Assembly (NCBI RefSeq): GCF_015330125.1
Contig: NZ_JADDXR010000002.1
Location: 434,001-498,000, forward strand
Direction of reading: 5' to 3'
Source of the DNA: Zobellia nedashkovskayae
Lineage (GTDB): Bacteria; Bacteroidota; Bacteroidia; Flavobacteriales; Flavobacteriaceae
Length of the DNA: 64,000 nucleotides
The notes beneath the pieces are model-generated. The model had not been told where the DNA came from and did no database searches. It worked only from the letters and a program-made list of their open reading frames with translations. How positions within the stretch are numbered: the first letter of the stretch is position 1; each line of letters opens with the position of its first letter. Positions 8,985 to 18,838 of this stretch are shown here, piece after piece. The translations under genes were made by a program, and so were the position numbers.

Positions 8985-9806
8985 ATGAATAATAAAATAA
9001 ATATTTTCAGTAAAAAGACATTATTGCTCTTGGGTGTGGTTACAACTAGTTTATTTGTTAGTTGTGATGATAGTCTGTTCAGAGATGACCTACCAGATGC
9101 TAATTCAAAATTAGATACTGTATTTCCAGAAGCAAATTTTGATTATACCGCAGATCAAGATGATTTTAAAATAATAAATTTCACTGACCTTTCTAGTGAA
9201 GCATCAACCTATGCATGGGATTTTGGAGGAGGAGAAACTTCTGCAGAACAAGATCCTACGTATATCTTTGAAGCTGGGGAAGGCACTTATCCTGTAACCT
9301 TTACTGCTAGTGATGGTAACGGTATATCATCCTCAATTACAATAGATGTAGTTGTTGAAGATATATTGATATCCGCTTTTGAATGTGCGGATTTTAATTG
9401 TGACCCAAGAACCCCTTGGGGAGGAGGACGAGGTACAAGTACATATTCCGGTAGTACTTCTCCTGTACCTCCAGAAGGTAATGGTGGTGCTAAAATTAGT
9501 AGTGATTCTCAGTGGCTTGACCAAACCATATTAGTACTGCCTGGCAGAACTTATGAAATAACTTTTTGGTATGTAAGTAAACAGAGTGGTACTGCTGCCG
9601 GAACGTTGTTAATTGAAGATGCGGACAACGCAGACGAACCAGCTTTCCTTAATGAAGGTATTCCATTGTCTACTGATGCTTCTAATTACGAACCAATATC
9701 ATACAGAGTAGAAACAGGGGCCAATACAGAAAACATGAGATTCAATATTGAATATGCCGGTACTGAAGCTAGATTTTCTAAAATCAGCATAGAACAGATT
9801 GAGTAA
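8985..9806 (+). CDS. PKD-domain surface lipoprotein, probable alginate-binding protein
   Basis: Lipoprotein of 273 residues in the SusE/SusF position of the operon. The signal peptide ends in SLFVSC-DD. A PKD domain spans about residues 45-125 (TYAWDFGGGETS is its core motif). The C-terminal half (about 130-273) is a jelly-roll-like module typical of carbohydrate-binding domains (PGRTYEITFWYVSK). No catalytic motif is seen. It most likely helps hold alginate at the cell surface next to SusCD. The binding role is inferred from position and domain type. Confidence 0.75.
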   Translation: MNNKINIFSKKTLLLLGVVTTSLFVSCDDSLFRDDLPDANSKLDTVFPEANFDYTADQDDFKIINFTDLSSEASTYAWDFGGGETSAEQDPTYIFEAGEGTYPVTFTASDGNGISSSITIDVVVEDILISAFECADFNCDPRTPWGGGRGTSTYSGSTSPVPPEGNGGAKISSDSQWLDQTILVLPGRTYEITFWYVSKQSGTAAGTLLIEDADNADEPAFLNEGIPLSTDASNYEPISYRVETGANTENMRFNIEYAGTEARFSKISIEQIE

Positions 9807-9826
9807 TTAATCCCATTGAATTGTTG

Positions 9827-9870
9827 CTATAGAAATGCTAACGGTTATTTTCTGATACGCATTTCTATAG
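9827..9870 (+). promoter_or_regulatory. Intercistronic hairpin inside the alginate operon
   Basis: A perfect 12-bp stem, CTATAGAAATGC (9827-9838) with GCATTTCTATAG (9859-9870), lies between the two PKD lipoprotein genes and can be extended by TGTTG/CAACA with a bulge (9822-9887). No U-run follows. It may protect or divide the polycistronic mRNA. Confidence 0.5.
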
Positions 9871-9948
9871 TAATAAATATCGCAACAGATGTATTTGTTT
9901 TTGTTGCTAATTTCAATAGAGACGAACAAACTAATAAAAAATAAAAAA

Positions 9949-11508
9949 ATGAATTTAATAAATAAAGGATTAAGCGTCTTGTTACTAACAGGCCTTATAT
10001 CGTCCTGTGAAGACGATGGGTATACCACAATAGCGCCAGTGGACTCATCTGGTGGCGATACCATGAGTGTACTCTCCAGTTTTCCTGCCACGCCAGGTCC
10101 TGATGGAAATGGTAATGATGACGGTACTTATATAACGGTAACACCAGTATCTGTAGGGGTTGATTCTTATATAGTAGATTTTGGAGATGGCGGTAGTCCT
10201 GTAACAATTTCAGAACAAGGAGGCTCTGCTTCCTATGATTATCCTAACGCAGATGAAGAAACAGATTATACAATAACTGTGACTACAAAAGCAGCGGGTC
10301 AATCAGATATCACTAAATCAGAAGAGATAACTGTTATTCATACACCTATAGCTATTTCTGTAATGGCCCCATCACCTATTAGAAATCATGCAGACGTATT
10401 TGCTATTTTTAGTGACGGTGTTGATTATGACGGTGGTTTTGTAGGTTACACTAAGGCTTTAGAAAACTCTTCCGTTGATAAAGAAGTTACAAGTGAAGAT
10501 GGAAATTCAGTAATTGAATATTCTAGACTTGGCAGTAATGTAGGAAGTATTCTATTTGGAAAACCAGCTACATATGAGGAAGACGGTGAAACAATTTTGG
10601 AAGAAGCAGAAGGAGAACCAATTGTTGTCGCTGAAGCTTTAGCAGCGCCAGCGAATGACAACCTTGACGGTATTGGCGTTACAGATATTCATTTTGATGT
10701 TCATTCTGTTTTTGCAGAAGGTATCGACAAGTTAAAAATAACACTGTTTAATGGCGAAACTGGTGATGAATCAGTTATTGATGGTATTGATTTAACAAAT
10801 GGCGAATGGGCTAGTTTAGATTATAATCTAGCTACTGATTTCTCTATTCCTGTTGTTCAAATTGATTCAATAAAATTTGAATTAGGAACAGGTGGTACTG
10901 CAAATGATCAAGCAACGATTAATGTAGATAACGTTTATTTATACAAGGCAGCCAGTACAACTATTTTAAATGGCGGTTTTGACTTGAGTGCAGCTCAATG
11001 GCAAATAGCTACCCATACAGGTGGAAACATTGATGCTCTTAACGGAAGTGGTGATGGATCATGGACAAATTATGACGGTTCTCCTAATGGAAGTAAAACA
11101 AGAGGAGCTAAATGGAGTGACGGTACTTCTGGAGGAGAAAAAGCTAGCGATAAAAGTAGATATGCGTATCAAGCTCTTACGTTAACTCCTAATACTGATT
11201 ACATCTTAGAGTATGAATATGCTATTAAAGATGATAGTGCAGATACTGAACCAGTAGGAGGAAGAAGAATGGTAGCTGTAGTTCTAGATGGTCACTTTAT
11301 TGATGGAGCTGATGCTATAGCTGCAGAGAGCAGTAATTTAGCAAGTCATTTTGGAACAATAGCAGAGGGTAAATTCTCTGATGAAATTGGAACATTAGTT
11401 CAATTACCATTTACTTCTAATGAAAGTGGTGAAGTTGCTATATGGCTTTATGCAGTGACTCCACAAGATGGATGGATTGACAATGTTAAAGTAACTCAAG
11501 CACCGTAA
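9949..11508 (+). CDS. Multidomain surface glycan-binding lipoprotein
   Basis: Lipoprotein of 519 residues from the ATG at 9949, chosen because it directly precedes a signal peptide with lipobox ISSC-ED. A PKD-like module covers about residues 60-135 (YIVDFGDGGSPV). A middle domain (about 140-335) and a C-terminal module (about 345-519, starting ILNGGFDLSAAQW and ending GWIDNVKV) both look like beta-sandwich carbohydrate-binding domains. No catalytic motif is visible. It is the second non-enzymatic lipoprotein after SusD1, so it is probably a surface alginate-binding protein. Confidence 0.72.
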   Translation: MNLINKGLSVLLLTGLISSCEDDGYTTIAPVDSSGGDTMSVLSSFPATPGPDGNGNDDGTYITVTPVSVGVDSYIVDFGDGGSPVTISEQGGSASYDYPNADEETDYTITVTTKAAGQSDITKSEEITVIHTPIAISVMAPSPIRNHADVFAIFSDGVDYDGGFVGYTKALENSSVDKEVTSEDGNSVIEYSRLGSNVGSILFGKPATYEEDGETILEEAEGEPIVVAEALAAPANDNLDGIGVTDIHFDVHSVFAEGIDKLKITLFNGETGDESVIDGIDLTNGEWASLDYNLATDFSIPVVQIDSIKFELGTGGTANDQATINVDNVYLYKAASTTILNGGFDLSAAQWQIATHTGGNIDALNGSGDGSWTNYDGSPNGSKTRGAKWSDGTSGGEKASDKSRYAYQALTLTPNTDYILEYEYAIKDDSADTEPVGGRRMVAVVLDGHFIDGADAIAAESSNLASHFGTIAEGKFSDEIGTLVQLPFTSNESGEVAIWLYAVTPQDGWIDNVKVTQAP

Positions 11509-11517
11509 TTGAGTGTA

Positions 11518-12429
11518 ATGAATTATATCCGAAAAGAATTATTAATATCAATTTTAATACTTTTTATATCTGTAAACGCTACTTGTCAGAACAACGAGGG
11601 TAGCGTTACAGAATCGGGTATAAAAACTAAAAAATCAAAGAAGAGGAAGAAAAAGATAAGACTTCCTGAAATTGATTTAACCAATTGGAAAGTAACCATT
11701 CCTGAGGGCACAGGAAAAGGAGGAGCTATTAGTGTTGAGCCGCCAGAGATTTTAGATTATGCTACAAATAAGACTTTACAACCTTATATGTATAATGACT
11801 CTACCAAAGGAGCGCTAACATTTTATGCCTATCCTACCTCAGCTACTACAGCCAATACAAAATATTCCAGATCAGAACTTAGAGAACAAATGGTTCCAGG
11901 TGACGATAATACAAATTGGACTTTTAAACAAGGAGGATCATTAAAAGCAAAACTTGCTATTGATGAAGTTTCCCGTGATGAAAATGGTAAATATCATAAA
12001 ATTATCATTTTACAAATACATGGCCGCCTAACAAATGAACAACGAGATTTAATTGGCCAGAAGGACAATAACGCCCCTCCAGTATTAAAAATTTACTGGC
12101 AGAATGGTAAGGTTAGAGTTAAGACCAAAAAACTAAAATACACAGGTGTAAATTCCATAGGAATATTACATGAAGAAGCTTGGACAGATGATGAAGGATT
12201 CAATTTTGAAGAAGAAGTAGGTTTTAGAAAATTTCAGATTGAAGTGAAAGTTTCCGATGGAAAAATGATGGTTTCATTAAACAAAACTGAATTCGCCGTT
12301 TATGATGATTTTAATATGAGACGTTGGGGCATTTTCGAAAATTACTTTAAAGCCGGTAATTATTTTCAAAGCAGGGATGAAGGTTCTTTTGCTAAAGTTA
12401 GTTTTTATGAACTTGAAGTAAACCATTAA
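11518..12429 (+). CDS. PL7 alginate lyase (first)
   Basis: Polysaccharide lyase family 7 enzyme, 303 residues from the ATG at 11518, ten nt after the preceding stop. The three PL7 signature blocks are present: R118-S-E-L-R122, Q166-I-H168 and Y276-FKAGN-Y282, carrying the His/Tyr catalytic pair and the substrate-binding Gln and Arg. The N-terminus has a hydrophobic signal (ISILILFISVNATC); the Cys lacks a standard lipobox, so the protein may be released or periplasmic. A basic linker (KKSKKRKKK) precedes the catalytic domain. Family QIH types usually favour guluronate-containing blocks. It is paralogous to the next gene. Confidence 0.92.
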   Translation: MNYIRKELLISILILFISVNATCQNNEGSVTESGIKTKKSKKRKKKIRLPEIDLTNWKVTIPEGTGKGGAISVEPPEILDYATNKTLQPYMYNDSTKGALTFYAYPTSATTANTKYSRSELREQMVPGDDNTNWTFKQGGSLKAKLAIDEVSRDENGKYHKIIILQIHGRLTNEQRDLIGQKDNNAPPVLKIYWQNGKVRVKTKKLKYTGVNSIGILHEEAWTDDEGFNFEEEVGFRKFQIEVKVSDGKMMVSLNKTEFAVYDDFNMRRWGIFENYFKAGNYFQSRDEGSFAKVSFYELEVNH

Positions 12430-12440
12430 TAACAATACTT

Positions 12441-13406
12441 ATGAACTTCAACAGTGTTCAATATTTTTTTAAACAAGCAATTATTAAAAATTGCTTGATT
12501 CTTATTGTACTGTTCAGTTTATGGAGTTGCGACAATTCTTCTGATGCTATTGAAAATGAGGTTGAAGAGGAAATGGTTGCGCAAGAAGAGATTCAAGAAG
12601 AAGTTGAAATTATAAAAGAGACACCTGAAGAGGTTGTTGAAGAAACATTTTTATTACCAAATATTGATTTAAGTAATTGGAAAGTTACCCTGCCAACTGG
12701 TAGTCCGGATGAAGTAGAGCCTCCAGAAATATCTGATTACGCTACTGATGATCGCTTACTACCATATATGTATAATGATTCAACAGGTGGATCACTGGTT
12801 TTTTATACATCGCCAGGTTCATCAACCACCAATTCTTCTTACTCGCGAACAGAGCTGAGAGAGCAACTCGTTCCAGGAAGCAATAGCACCAACTGGACTT
12901 TTACTGAAGGCGGAACTATGAAAGGGACTTTGGCCGTTGATGAAATTTCAAAAGATGCTGAAGGTAAATATCACCGTACCATAATTATGCAAATACACGG
13001 TAGACTTACTAATGCCCAGCGAGATTTGATAGAAGAAGATGACAATAATGCGCCACCAATTTTAAAAATTTATTGGCAGAATGGAAAAATCAGGGTATTA
13101 ACCAAAGTGCTTAGTGATCTCAATGCTTCTGATGAAGAAATACTACATACAGATGCTTGGAGTGATACTGACGGTTATACTTTTTCAGAAGAAATAGGAA
13201 CTAATAAATTTATTTTAGAAATAATTGCTTCAGATGGTAGACTTGAAATCATTTTGAATGAAACAGAGTCCATTATTTACGAAGATATTCACATGGAAAA
13301 ATGGGGCGTTTTCGAAAATTACTTTAAAGCAGGAAACTATCTACAAACTAAAGATGAAGGTAGTTTCGCAAGAGTTAAGTTTTACAACTTAGAAGTTACA
13401 CACTAG
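12441..13406 (+). CDS. PL7 alginate lyase lipoprotein (second)
   Basis: Second PL7 lyase, 321 residues, beginning 11 nt after the first. It has a clear lipoprotein signal (SLWSC-DN) and then a Glu-rich linker (about residues 37-70) that would hold the catalytic domain away from the membrane. Signature blocks are R136-T-E-L-R140, Q184-I-H186 and Y294-FKAGN-Y300. The catalytic domain is closely similar to the first PL7 protein, so the pair arose by tandem duplication. The split between an acidic surface-tethered copy and a basic, perhaps released copy suggests division of labour on alginate. Confidence 0.92.
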   Translation: MNFNSVQYFFKQAIIKNCLILIVLFSLWSCDNSSDAIENEVEEEMVAQEEIQEEVEIIKETPEEVVEETFLLPNIDLSNWKVTLPTGSPDEVEPPEISDYATDDRLLPYMYNDSTGGSLVFYTSPGSSTTNSSYSRTELREQLVPGSNSTNWTFTEGGTMKGTLAVDEISKDAEGKYHRTIIMQIHGRLTNAQRDLIEEDDNNAPPILKIYWQNGKIRVLTKVLSDLNASDEEILHTDAWSDTDGYTFSEEIGTNKFILEIIASDGRLEIILNETESIIYEDIHMEKWGVFENYFKAGNYLQTKDEGSFARVKFYNLEVTH

Positions 13407-13465
13407 ATAGTTTTATAATACAGGTAAAATAATAGAAATTGAGTTGTTTTGAGTTAGTTGAGAGT

Positions 13466-13502
13466 AATTTTGCCGGCCCGCTCACCACGGGTCGGTAAAA
13501 TT
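13466..13502. promoter_or_regulatory. Conserved covarying hairpin before the first gntR
   Basis: A 15-bp stem (13466-13480 with 13488-13502) has two G-U pairs and a 7-nt loop CTCACCA. A second copy before the other gntR (23908-23944) changes the CCCG/CGGG part of the stem to CTCG/CGAG, so the pairing is preserved. No clear U-run follows. It may be the operon terminator, or a leader element of gntR. Confidence 0.65.
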
Positions 13503-13596
13503 TAAAAAGCATCAAAACACGGTAAAAACAAATCTCGAATAGCTTACTCTTAACAATTCTATTCGACCTAATAATTTTTTGAACTGCACACGCGAT

Positions 13597-14325
13597 ATGA
13601 AGTTAGAAATACTAACAAAACAAGAAAATAGAGAAATCCAAAATAGGATTATCTCAAAAATTCGTGATCTCATTATTTACAAAAATCTTGAGCCAGGTGA
13701 CAAATTACCTGCTGAGAGAGTACTATCTGAGAAGTTTGATGTCAGCAGAACTAGTGTACGTGAAGCCATTCAAAAACTTGAATTTTATGGAATTTTAAAT
13801 TCCAAACCGCAAAGCGGAACTTTCATTTCTAACATTGGTCAAATTGCCATGAACGGTATGATCGATGATATTTTAAGTTTAGAAGAACAAGATTTTGTTT
13901 CTTTAGTTGAGACCCGGATTCTACTTGAACTTAAAACAGTAAAACTAGCGGCCATCAGAAGAACTGATGAAGATTTAGAACGAATTAAGTTTGCTTTGGA
14001 TGCCTACAATAAGAAGATGATATCTGGTGAAGATTGCCTAGAAGAAGACTTGCTATTTCACTTAGCCGTAGCCTCTGCGAGTAAAAACAGTACCATAAAC
14101 ACACTAATGCTACTGATAACTCCTGAGATTATTGTTGCTTATGACAAAGACCGGGTCTGTGAAGGAGACGTAGCCTTATCTGAAATTAAAAAGCACGAAG
14201 ACATTTATTCGGCCATCTTAAATCAAGATCCAAAACTAGCCAAAGAAAAGATGAAAGCACACTTTAGCAAACTGTACGATTACATCTACGGAAAAGATCG
14301 CGATGTTAAGTTAAAAAGAAAATAG
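13597..14325 (+). CDS. FadR-type GntR transcription regulator (first)
   Basis: GntR-family regulator, 242 residues from the ATG at 13597, which matches the start of its paralogue at 24069 (both begin MKLEILTK). Winged helix-turn-helix at about residues 12-75 (LPAERVLSEKFDVSRTSVREAIQKLE) and a C-terminal all-helical FCD ligand domain (about 95-225) with the expected Asp/His positions (EEDLLFHLAVA). FCD proteins in uronate loci usually sense uronate-derived acids such as KDG or KDPG. It probably binds the TTGGTAAACCAA sites of this locus. No good copy of that site is seen before this gene. Confidence 0.9.
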   Translation: MKLEILTKQENREIQNRIISKIRDLIIYKNLEPGDKLPAERVLSEKFDVSRTSVREAIQKLEFYGILNSKPQSGTFISNIGQIAMNGMIDDILSLEEQDFVSLVETRILLELKTVKLAAIRRTDEDLERIKFALDAYNKKMISGEDCLEEDLLFHLAVASASKNSTINTLMLLITPEIIVAYDKDRVCEGDVALSEIKKHEDIYSAILNQDPKLAKEKMKAHFSKLYDYIYGKDRDVKLKRK

Positions 14326-14458
14326 AAGTACATAATTTGTGCTAATTAAAAATATTCTAGGATAAATTAATACTTCAAATAATTTATTCAATATAAAGGT
14401 AGATACCACCATTAATTCACCATCTTACTTACAATTTAGAGAGAATGAAAATTAGATA

Positions 14459-16777
14459 ATGAAAATCAAACTATTAGTAATAGGCATTACGCTTCTACTC
14501 TTTTCTTGCGGAGAAAATTCGAATCTTCAAAACGTCTATGTAAAAGACGCCCCTGAATTGCAAAAAGCACTTGATCAAGCTACCCCAGGAGATAACATTG
14601 TAATGTCAAACGGCGTTTGGAAAGATGTTCCAATCATATTTTTTGGAAAAGGCACAAAAGAAAAGCCAATCAACTTACGAGCAGAAACTCCTGGTAAAGT
14701 TTTTATTGAGGGAGAATCCTATCTTCATATGGGAGGAGAACACTTGATAGTTGATGGTCTATACTTTAGAAATGGCCATTCACCAAAAAATTCCATTATC
14801 CGTTATATGATAAGCGAGGATAGTATTGCCTTCAACTGTAGGGTAACCAATACAGTTGTTGAAGACTTCACAAAGCCAAATAGATTAACAAACGATCGCT
14901 GGGTTGAATTTTACGGTAAACATAATCAGCTAGATCACTCTTACCTCTCAGGAAAATCTAACGATGGCGAAACGGTAAGAGTATTTTTTACAGGTAATGA
15001 ACATATTAGTAATCACCACCAAATAGTAAATAATTATTTTGGGCCACGTCCTAGAAAAGGAGGTCCTAGAGCCGAAACTATACGAATTGGAGATAGCAAA
15101 ACAAGAGTCTCCCCTAGTTTCACGAACGTGTCTAATAATTATTTCGAAGCATGTAATGGCGAGGTTGAGATTATCTCCGACAAAACAAACTTTAATACAT
15201 TCAAAAATAATATTTTCTATAAGTGCGAAGGTTCCTTAGTCTTAAGGCATGGGAGCTATGCCACTGTAGACGGAAACATTTTTATTGGTGGCGATGAATC
15301 TAACTTTTATGGAGGAATCAGGATAGTGAATACAGGGCACTGGATCACCAATAATTATTTCTACAAAATTAAAGGAGAGCAATTTAGAAGTCCCCTTGCC
15401 ATTATGAATGGTATTCCCATGACACCTTTGAACAGGTACTTACAAGTTAGTGATGTTGTTGTGGCCTATAATACTTGGATAGATTGTAAATCTCCTTGGC
15501 AAATTGGGGTTGGCCAGAATCTTAAAAGTGCCGATGTACTTCCTCCAAGTGAAATTCGATCGGCACCACCTATACGAACTATTGTAGCCAATAACATCAT
15601 ATATAATACCCAGGTAGATAAAACTCCGGTAATAAACCATAGTACCATGGAAGGAATTCTATTTAAGAATAACATCATAGATAATGCTAGTGAAGATTAT
15701 TCTGAATATGATGTTTTGCAGAGTGGAGCTATAAAAATGAAAAAGATTAACGATTGGTTATATGCACCAGCTGATTCCAAAAACCAAATTTTGGATACTG
15801 TCTATACTGGCTACGATTTTGCTAAAATTAACCACGATATATTTGGTGCATCAAGAACGGAAAAGAATAGCATTGGCGCAATTAACCAAACCGCAACAGC
15901 TGAAAAATTTGCGATCGATAAGAAGAAATACGGACCAAAGTGGTTTTCAACGGAAAAAATAAATGTTGAGCCAAAAATACTGACCGCTTCATCTGCAGTT
16001 GGCCAACTTACCAAAAAAATTAGCGAAGCGTCTTCGGGAGATATCATTGAGTTAAGCGATGCATTATATACACTTCCCTCTTCACTTAAAATAGACAAGG
16101 AAATTACGCTTCGTTCTAAAGACCCTAAAAACAGAGCAGAGCTCGTATTCACTGGAGAGCAAGATTCTATGGCTTTTCAAATGAAGCCAAAAGGAATCCT
16201 CAGGTTGCAAAGTATCTTATTAAAAGGCGAAAGAGGCAAGTATGCCTTTGCCCCTTTAAAGAAAAATATGGCTTCGGCCTATAACTTGTATATTGAGAAT
16301 TGTGTGATTGAGAATTTTAACTACGTTCTAAAGGCTTACAAAGGGTCCTTTGCAGACACCATCAATTTCAAAAAAACAACAATAAAAAACTGCCGAAACG
16401 GTATTGAATTAGCCGCTGAGGACAAAGGCGATTATAACGCCGAAATGGTATCTATTGACCAATGTATATTTGAAAATGTGCAAAGCAACCTTATTAATTT
16501 CTATCGGGGAGGTTACGATGAATCAACTATAGGAGGGTCTTTATCTATCACAAATAGCACCTTCATGGATAGTGGAAAAAATGAAAAAAACGGTATCTTG
16601 ATAAAAACCAGAGGTATCATTAACGTAACCATTAAAAACAACACTTTCAAAAACAACCCTATAGAACTTGTTGCGTTACTATGGGGAGAAAAGAACAATC
16701 ATCATTTGGACAATACACTAATAAATTCTGGAAAAATCAGGGTTGAGGAGCAGCAGAAACTTAAGATATTATACTAA
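14459..16777 (+). CDS. PL6 alginate lyase lipoprotein
   Basis: Polysaccharide lyase family 6 enzyme, 772 residues, right-handed beta-helix fold of the chondroitinase B type. Lipoprotein signal LLFSC-GE. Catalytic Lys242 (EIISDKTNF) and Arg263 (LVLRHG) are present, 21 residues apart like the Lys/Arg pair of the family. The catalytic helix spans about 25-480; a second repeat-rich beta-helix domain (about 500-772) follows, as in two-domain PL6 enzymes. It would act on polymannuronate or mixed alginate, at the outer or periplasmic face. It sits between the first gntR and the Nramp-like gene. Confidence 0.9.
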   Translation: MKIKLLVIGITLLLFSCGENSNLQNVYVKDAPELQKALDQATPGDNIVMSNGVWKDVPIIFFGKGTKEKPINLRAETPGKVFIEGESYLHMGGEHLIVDGLYFRNGHSPKNSIIRYMISEDSIAFNCRVTNTVVEDFTKPNRLTNDRWVEFYGKHNQLDHSYLSGKSNDGETVRVFFTGNEHISNHHQIVNNYFGPRPRKGGPRAETIRIGDSKTRVSPSFTNVSNNYFEACNGEVEIISDKTNFNTFKNNIFYKCEGSLVLRHGSYATVDGNIFIGGDESNFYGGIRIVNTGHWITNNYFYKIKGEQFRSPLAIMNGIPMTPLNRYLQVSDVVVAYNTWIDCKSPWQIGVGQNLKSADVLPPSEIRSAPPIRTIVANNIIYNTQVDKTPVINHSTMEGILFKNNIIDNASEDYSEYDVLQSGAIKMKKINDWLYAPADSKNQILDTVYTGYDFAKINHDIFGASRTEKNSIGAINQTATAEKFAIDKKKYGPKWFSTEKINVEPKILTASSAVGQLTKKISEASSGDIIELSDALYTLPSSLKIDKEITLRSKDPKNRAELVFTGEQDSMAFQMKPKGILRLQSILLKGERGKYAFAPLKKNMASAYNLYIENCVIENFNYVLKAYKGSFADTINFKKTTIKNCRNGIELAAEDKGDYNAEMVSIDQCIFENVQSNLINFYRGGYDESTIGGSLSITNSTFMDSGKNEKNGILIKTRGIINVTIKNNTFKNNPIELVALLWGEKNNHHLDNTLINSGKIRVEEQQKLKILY

Positions 16778-16857
16778 CAAATTGATTACAATCTAAAGAC
16801 ACCCATATAGTGGAGCTGCCAAATCATACGCCAATCATCTTATCAAAAAATTAAACA

Positions 16858-18132
16858 ATGGAAAACCCAGTCGCTAAAACATCGTTCATTAAAAAAATTC
16901 TTGCTTTGGTCCTAGCTTTTGGCCCAGGAATTTTTGCTATTGGTTATACCATTGGTACCGGTAGTGTAACTTCTATGATTGTTGCTGGTAGTACGTATGG
17001 CATGCAATTATTATGGGTATTGGTTTTGAGTTGTATATTTTCTGGTATGCTTATGTATGCCTATGGCAATTACGCTTTGGTGACAGGCGAAACAGCACTA
17101 TACGCTTTTAAAAAACATATTAAATGGGGCAAACCCATTGCCATTCTTATAATTTTAGGTGTATCATTTGGCCAATGGAACTCACTAATGGGTATTCTAG
17201 GGATTTCGGCTAATATCATTTTTGAGATTTTCGTTATATATTTTCCTTCGTTAGTTGATCACAAATATGAATTGGTCCTTACAATTGCCATTGTGGTAAT
17301 TGCTGTTATGTATCGTTTTCTTCTCATAGGAAAGTATGTTTTCTTTGAAAAAATACTAGTGATTTTTGTAACCATCATGGGGCTTTCCTTCTTTGTTTCC
17401 CTCTTTATGGTTTTCCCTTTACCTATAGAAATTGCCCAAGGTCTTATACCCTCTGTTCCAAAAGTACAAGGTGGTAGTATGATGGTAGCGGCATTCGTTG
17501 GAACTACCATGGCAGCAGCCACTTTTCTTTCTCGTCCCCTTTTTGTAAAAGGAAAAGGATGGACTATAAAGAACTTAAAACAGCAAAAGAAAGATTCAAT
17601 TATAGCTGCTTCACTTGTTTTCATTATTAGCGCTTCGGTAATGGCTGTGGCTTGTGGCGCATTGTTCCATGAAGGACAACCTGTAACCCAAGTATTGGAT
17701 ATGGTAAATACGCTTGAGCCGGTAGCCGGTAAATTTGCCCTTACACTTTTCTTTTTCGGAACTCTGAGTGCCGGACTTTCTTCTATTTTTCCATGCTTAT
17801 TAATTGCCCCTATTTTACTTTCGGATTATCAATCTGGGGAGTTGGATACTACTTCAAAGCAGTTTAAAATCATAACAGGCATAGCTTGTTTGTTTGCTTT
17901 AATAGTTCCTGCTTTTGGTGCTAACCCAATAGAAATGCAAATTGTTTCTCAGGTTTTTAATGTCTTTGTGCTTCCGTTAGTGATACTTGGTATTATTCTA
18001 CTCATCAACAATGCTAAGCTTATGAAGAATTATAAAGCCAAGCTTCCTCTAAATATAGGATTATTCGCTGCTTTATTTTTCTCTTGTGTTATTTCATATA
18101 ATGGTGTTATAGCACTAATAGAATATTTCTAA
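16858..18132 (+). CDS. Nramp-fold membrane transporter lacking the metal-binding motifs
   Basis: Inner-membrane protein of 424 residues with about 11 hydrophobic segments, recognisable as Nramp/APC-fold by its first helix (FGPGIFAIGY, 21-30). Where metal-transporting Nramp proteins have DPGN it reads TIGTGS (31-36), and where they have MPH in helix 6 it reads MAA (218-220, in VGTTMAAATFLSRP). The residues that hold Mn2+ or Fe2+ are therefore missing, and a different substrate is likely. Position directly after the PL6 gene, inside the alginate locus, suggests uptake of uronate monomers or a counter-ion, but this is inference. Confidence 0.75.
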   Translation: MENPVAKTSFIKKILALVLAFGPGIFAIGYTIGTGSVTSMIVAGSTYGMQLLWVLVLSCIFSGMLMYAYGNYALVTGETALYAFKKHIKWGKPIAILIILGVSFGQWNSLMGILGISANIIFEIFVIYFPSLVDHKYELVLTIAIVVIAVMYRFLLIGKYVFFEKILVIFVTIMGLSFFVSLFMVFPLPIEIAQGLIPSVPKVQGGSMMVAAFVGTTMAAATFLSRPLFVKGKGWTIKNLKQQKKDSIIAASLVFIISASVMAVACGALFHEGQPVTQVLDMVNTLEPVAGKFALTLFFFGTLSAGLSSIFPCLLIAPILLSDYQSGELDTTSKQFKIITGIACLFALIVPAFGANPIEMQIVSQVFNVFVLPLVILGIILLINNAKLMKNYKAKLPLNIGLFAALFFSCVISYNGVIALIEYF

Positions 18133-18838
18133 AAGAAAGAGCACCTTTCCGGATATGTACTTCTAAAAAGTACAGGATAAAACCTAAAGTGGGTTATTCT
18201 CAAATGAGTTAGCCAATAAAAAAGGCTATCAATTGGTTACATTAGCGAACTCCAAAAAACACCTCCGGGGCACTTTTAGTAATAATATATTAGTCCTACA
18301 ATATCACTTACAAGAAAAAGTTAACTTTATTATATAAAGCAAAAATTCGAACCATAGCTTCTATTATGGTCTAAGAACAACTACAGCACTAGTATTTTGT
18401 CTCAGGATGTCTGTTAATTTATATAGGGTTCTTTTCTTAAAATAACTTATAATAGATACAACAACTACCAAAGAAATAGTCCGGGTAAAATTCAATGGCT
18501 ACCTATTTATGTTAATTTTAGAAAAGTTTTATAAGCTTTAATTCATTCTAATTAAGCACAATCGACTCCATTTGTAACACACACTTCATTTTAAATGGAA
18601 CTAGGTACAGAAAAATAGTAACTTCTCACATAAAAAGTAGAGGGTGAGGCAAAAACCCACCTCTACCCTGCCCTAACTGGCATCTATCAGTATAACTATC
18701 CCTTAGCATCAATATAGATAAAAGCGAAAGGTTTTTTTTGGATTACCTCAACAACACATAATTGCTAATTTAGCACATAGCAGTTCTTTATAATGCCAAG
18801 TAGATAATCTACACCACCAAATTTCTTGATATTAATTT
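18133..18838. other. Long non-coding spacer before susC2
   Basis: No intact gene is seen. Two hairpins are visible: TGTACTT (18156-18162) with AAGTACA (18168-18174), just after the Nramp-like gene and perhaps part of its 3' end; and GTAGAGG (18637-18643) with CCTCTAC (18660-18666). The rest is AT-rich without recognisable elements. Confidence 0.4.

Noticed and set aside
18451..18543. Fragment with YNNY-like pattern (RYNNYQRNSPGKIQW) resembling the end of an IS3-type transposase
   Set aside because: Only about 25 codons, stops on both sides, no inverted repeats or other transposase motifs; similarity judged by eye is too weak.
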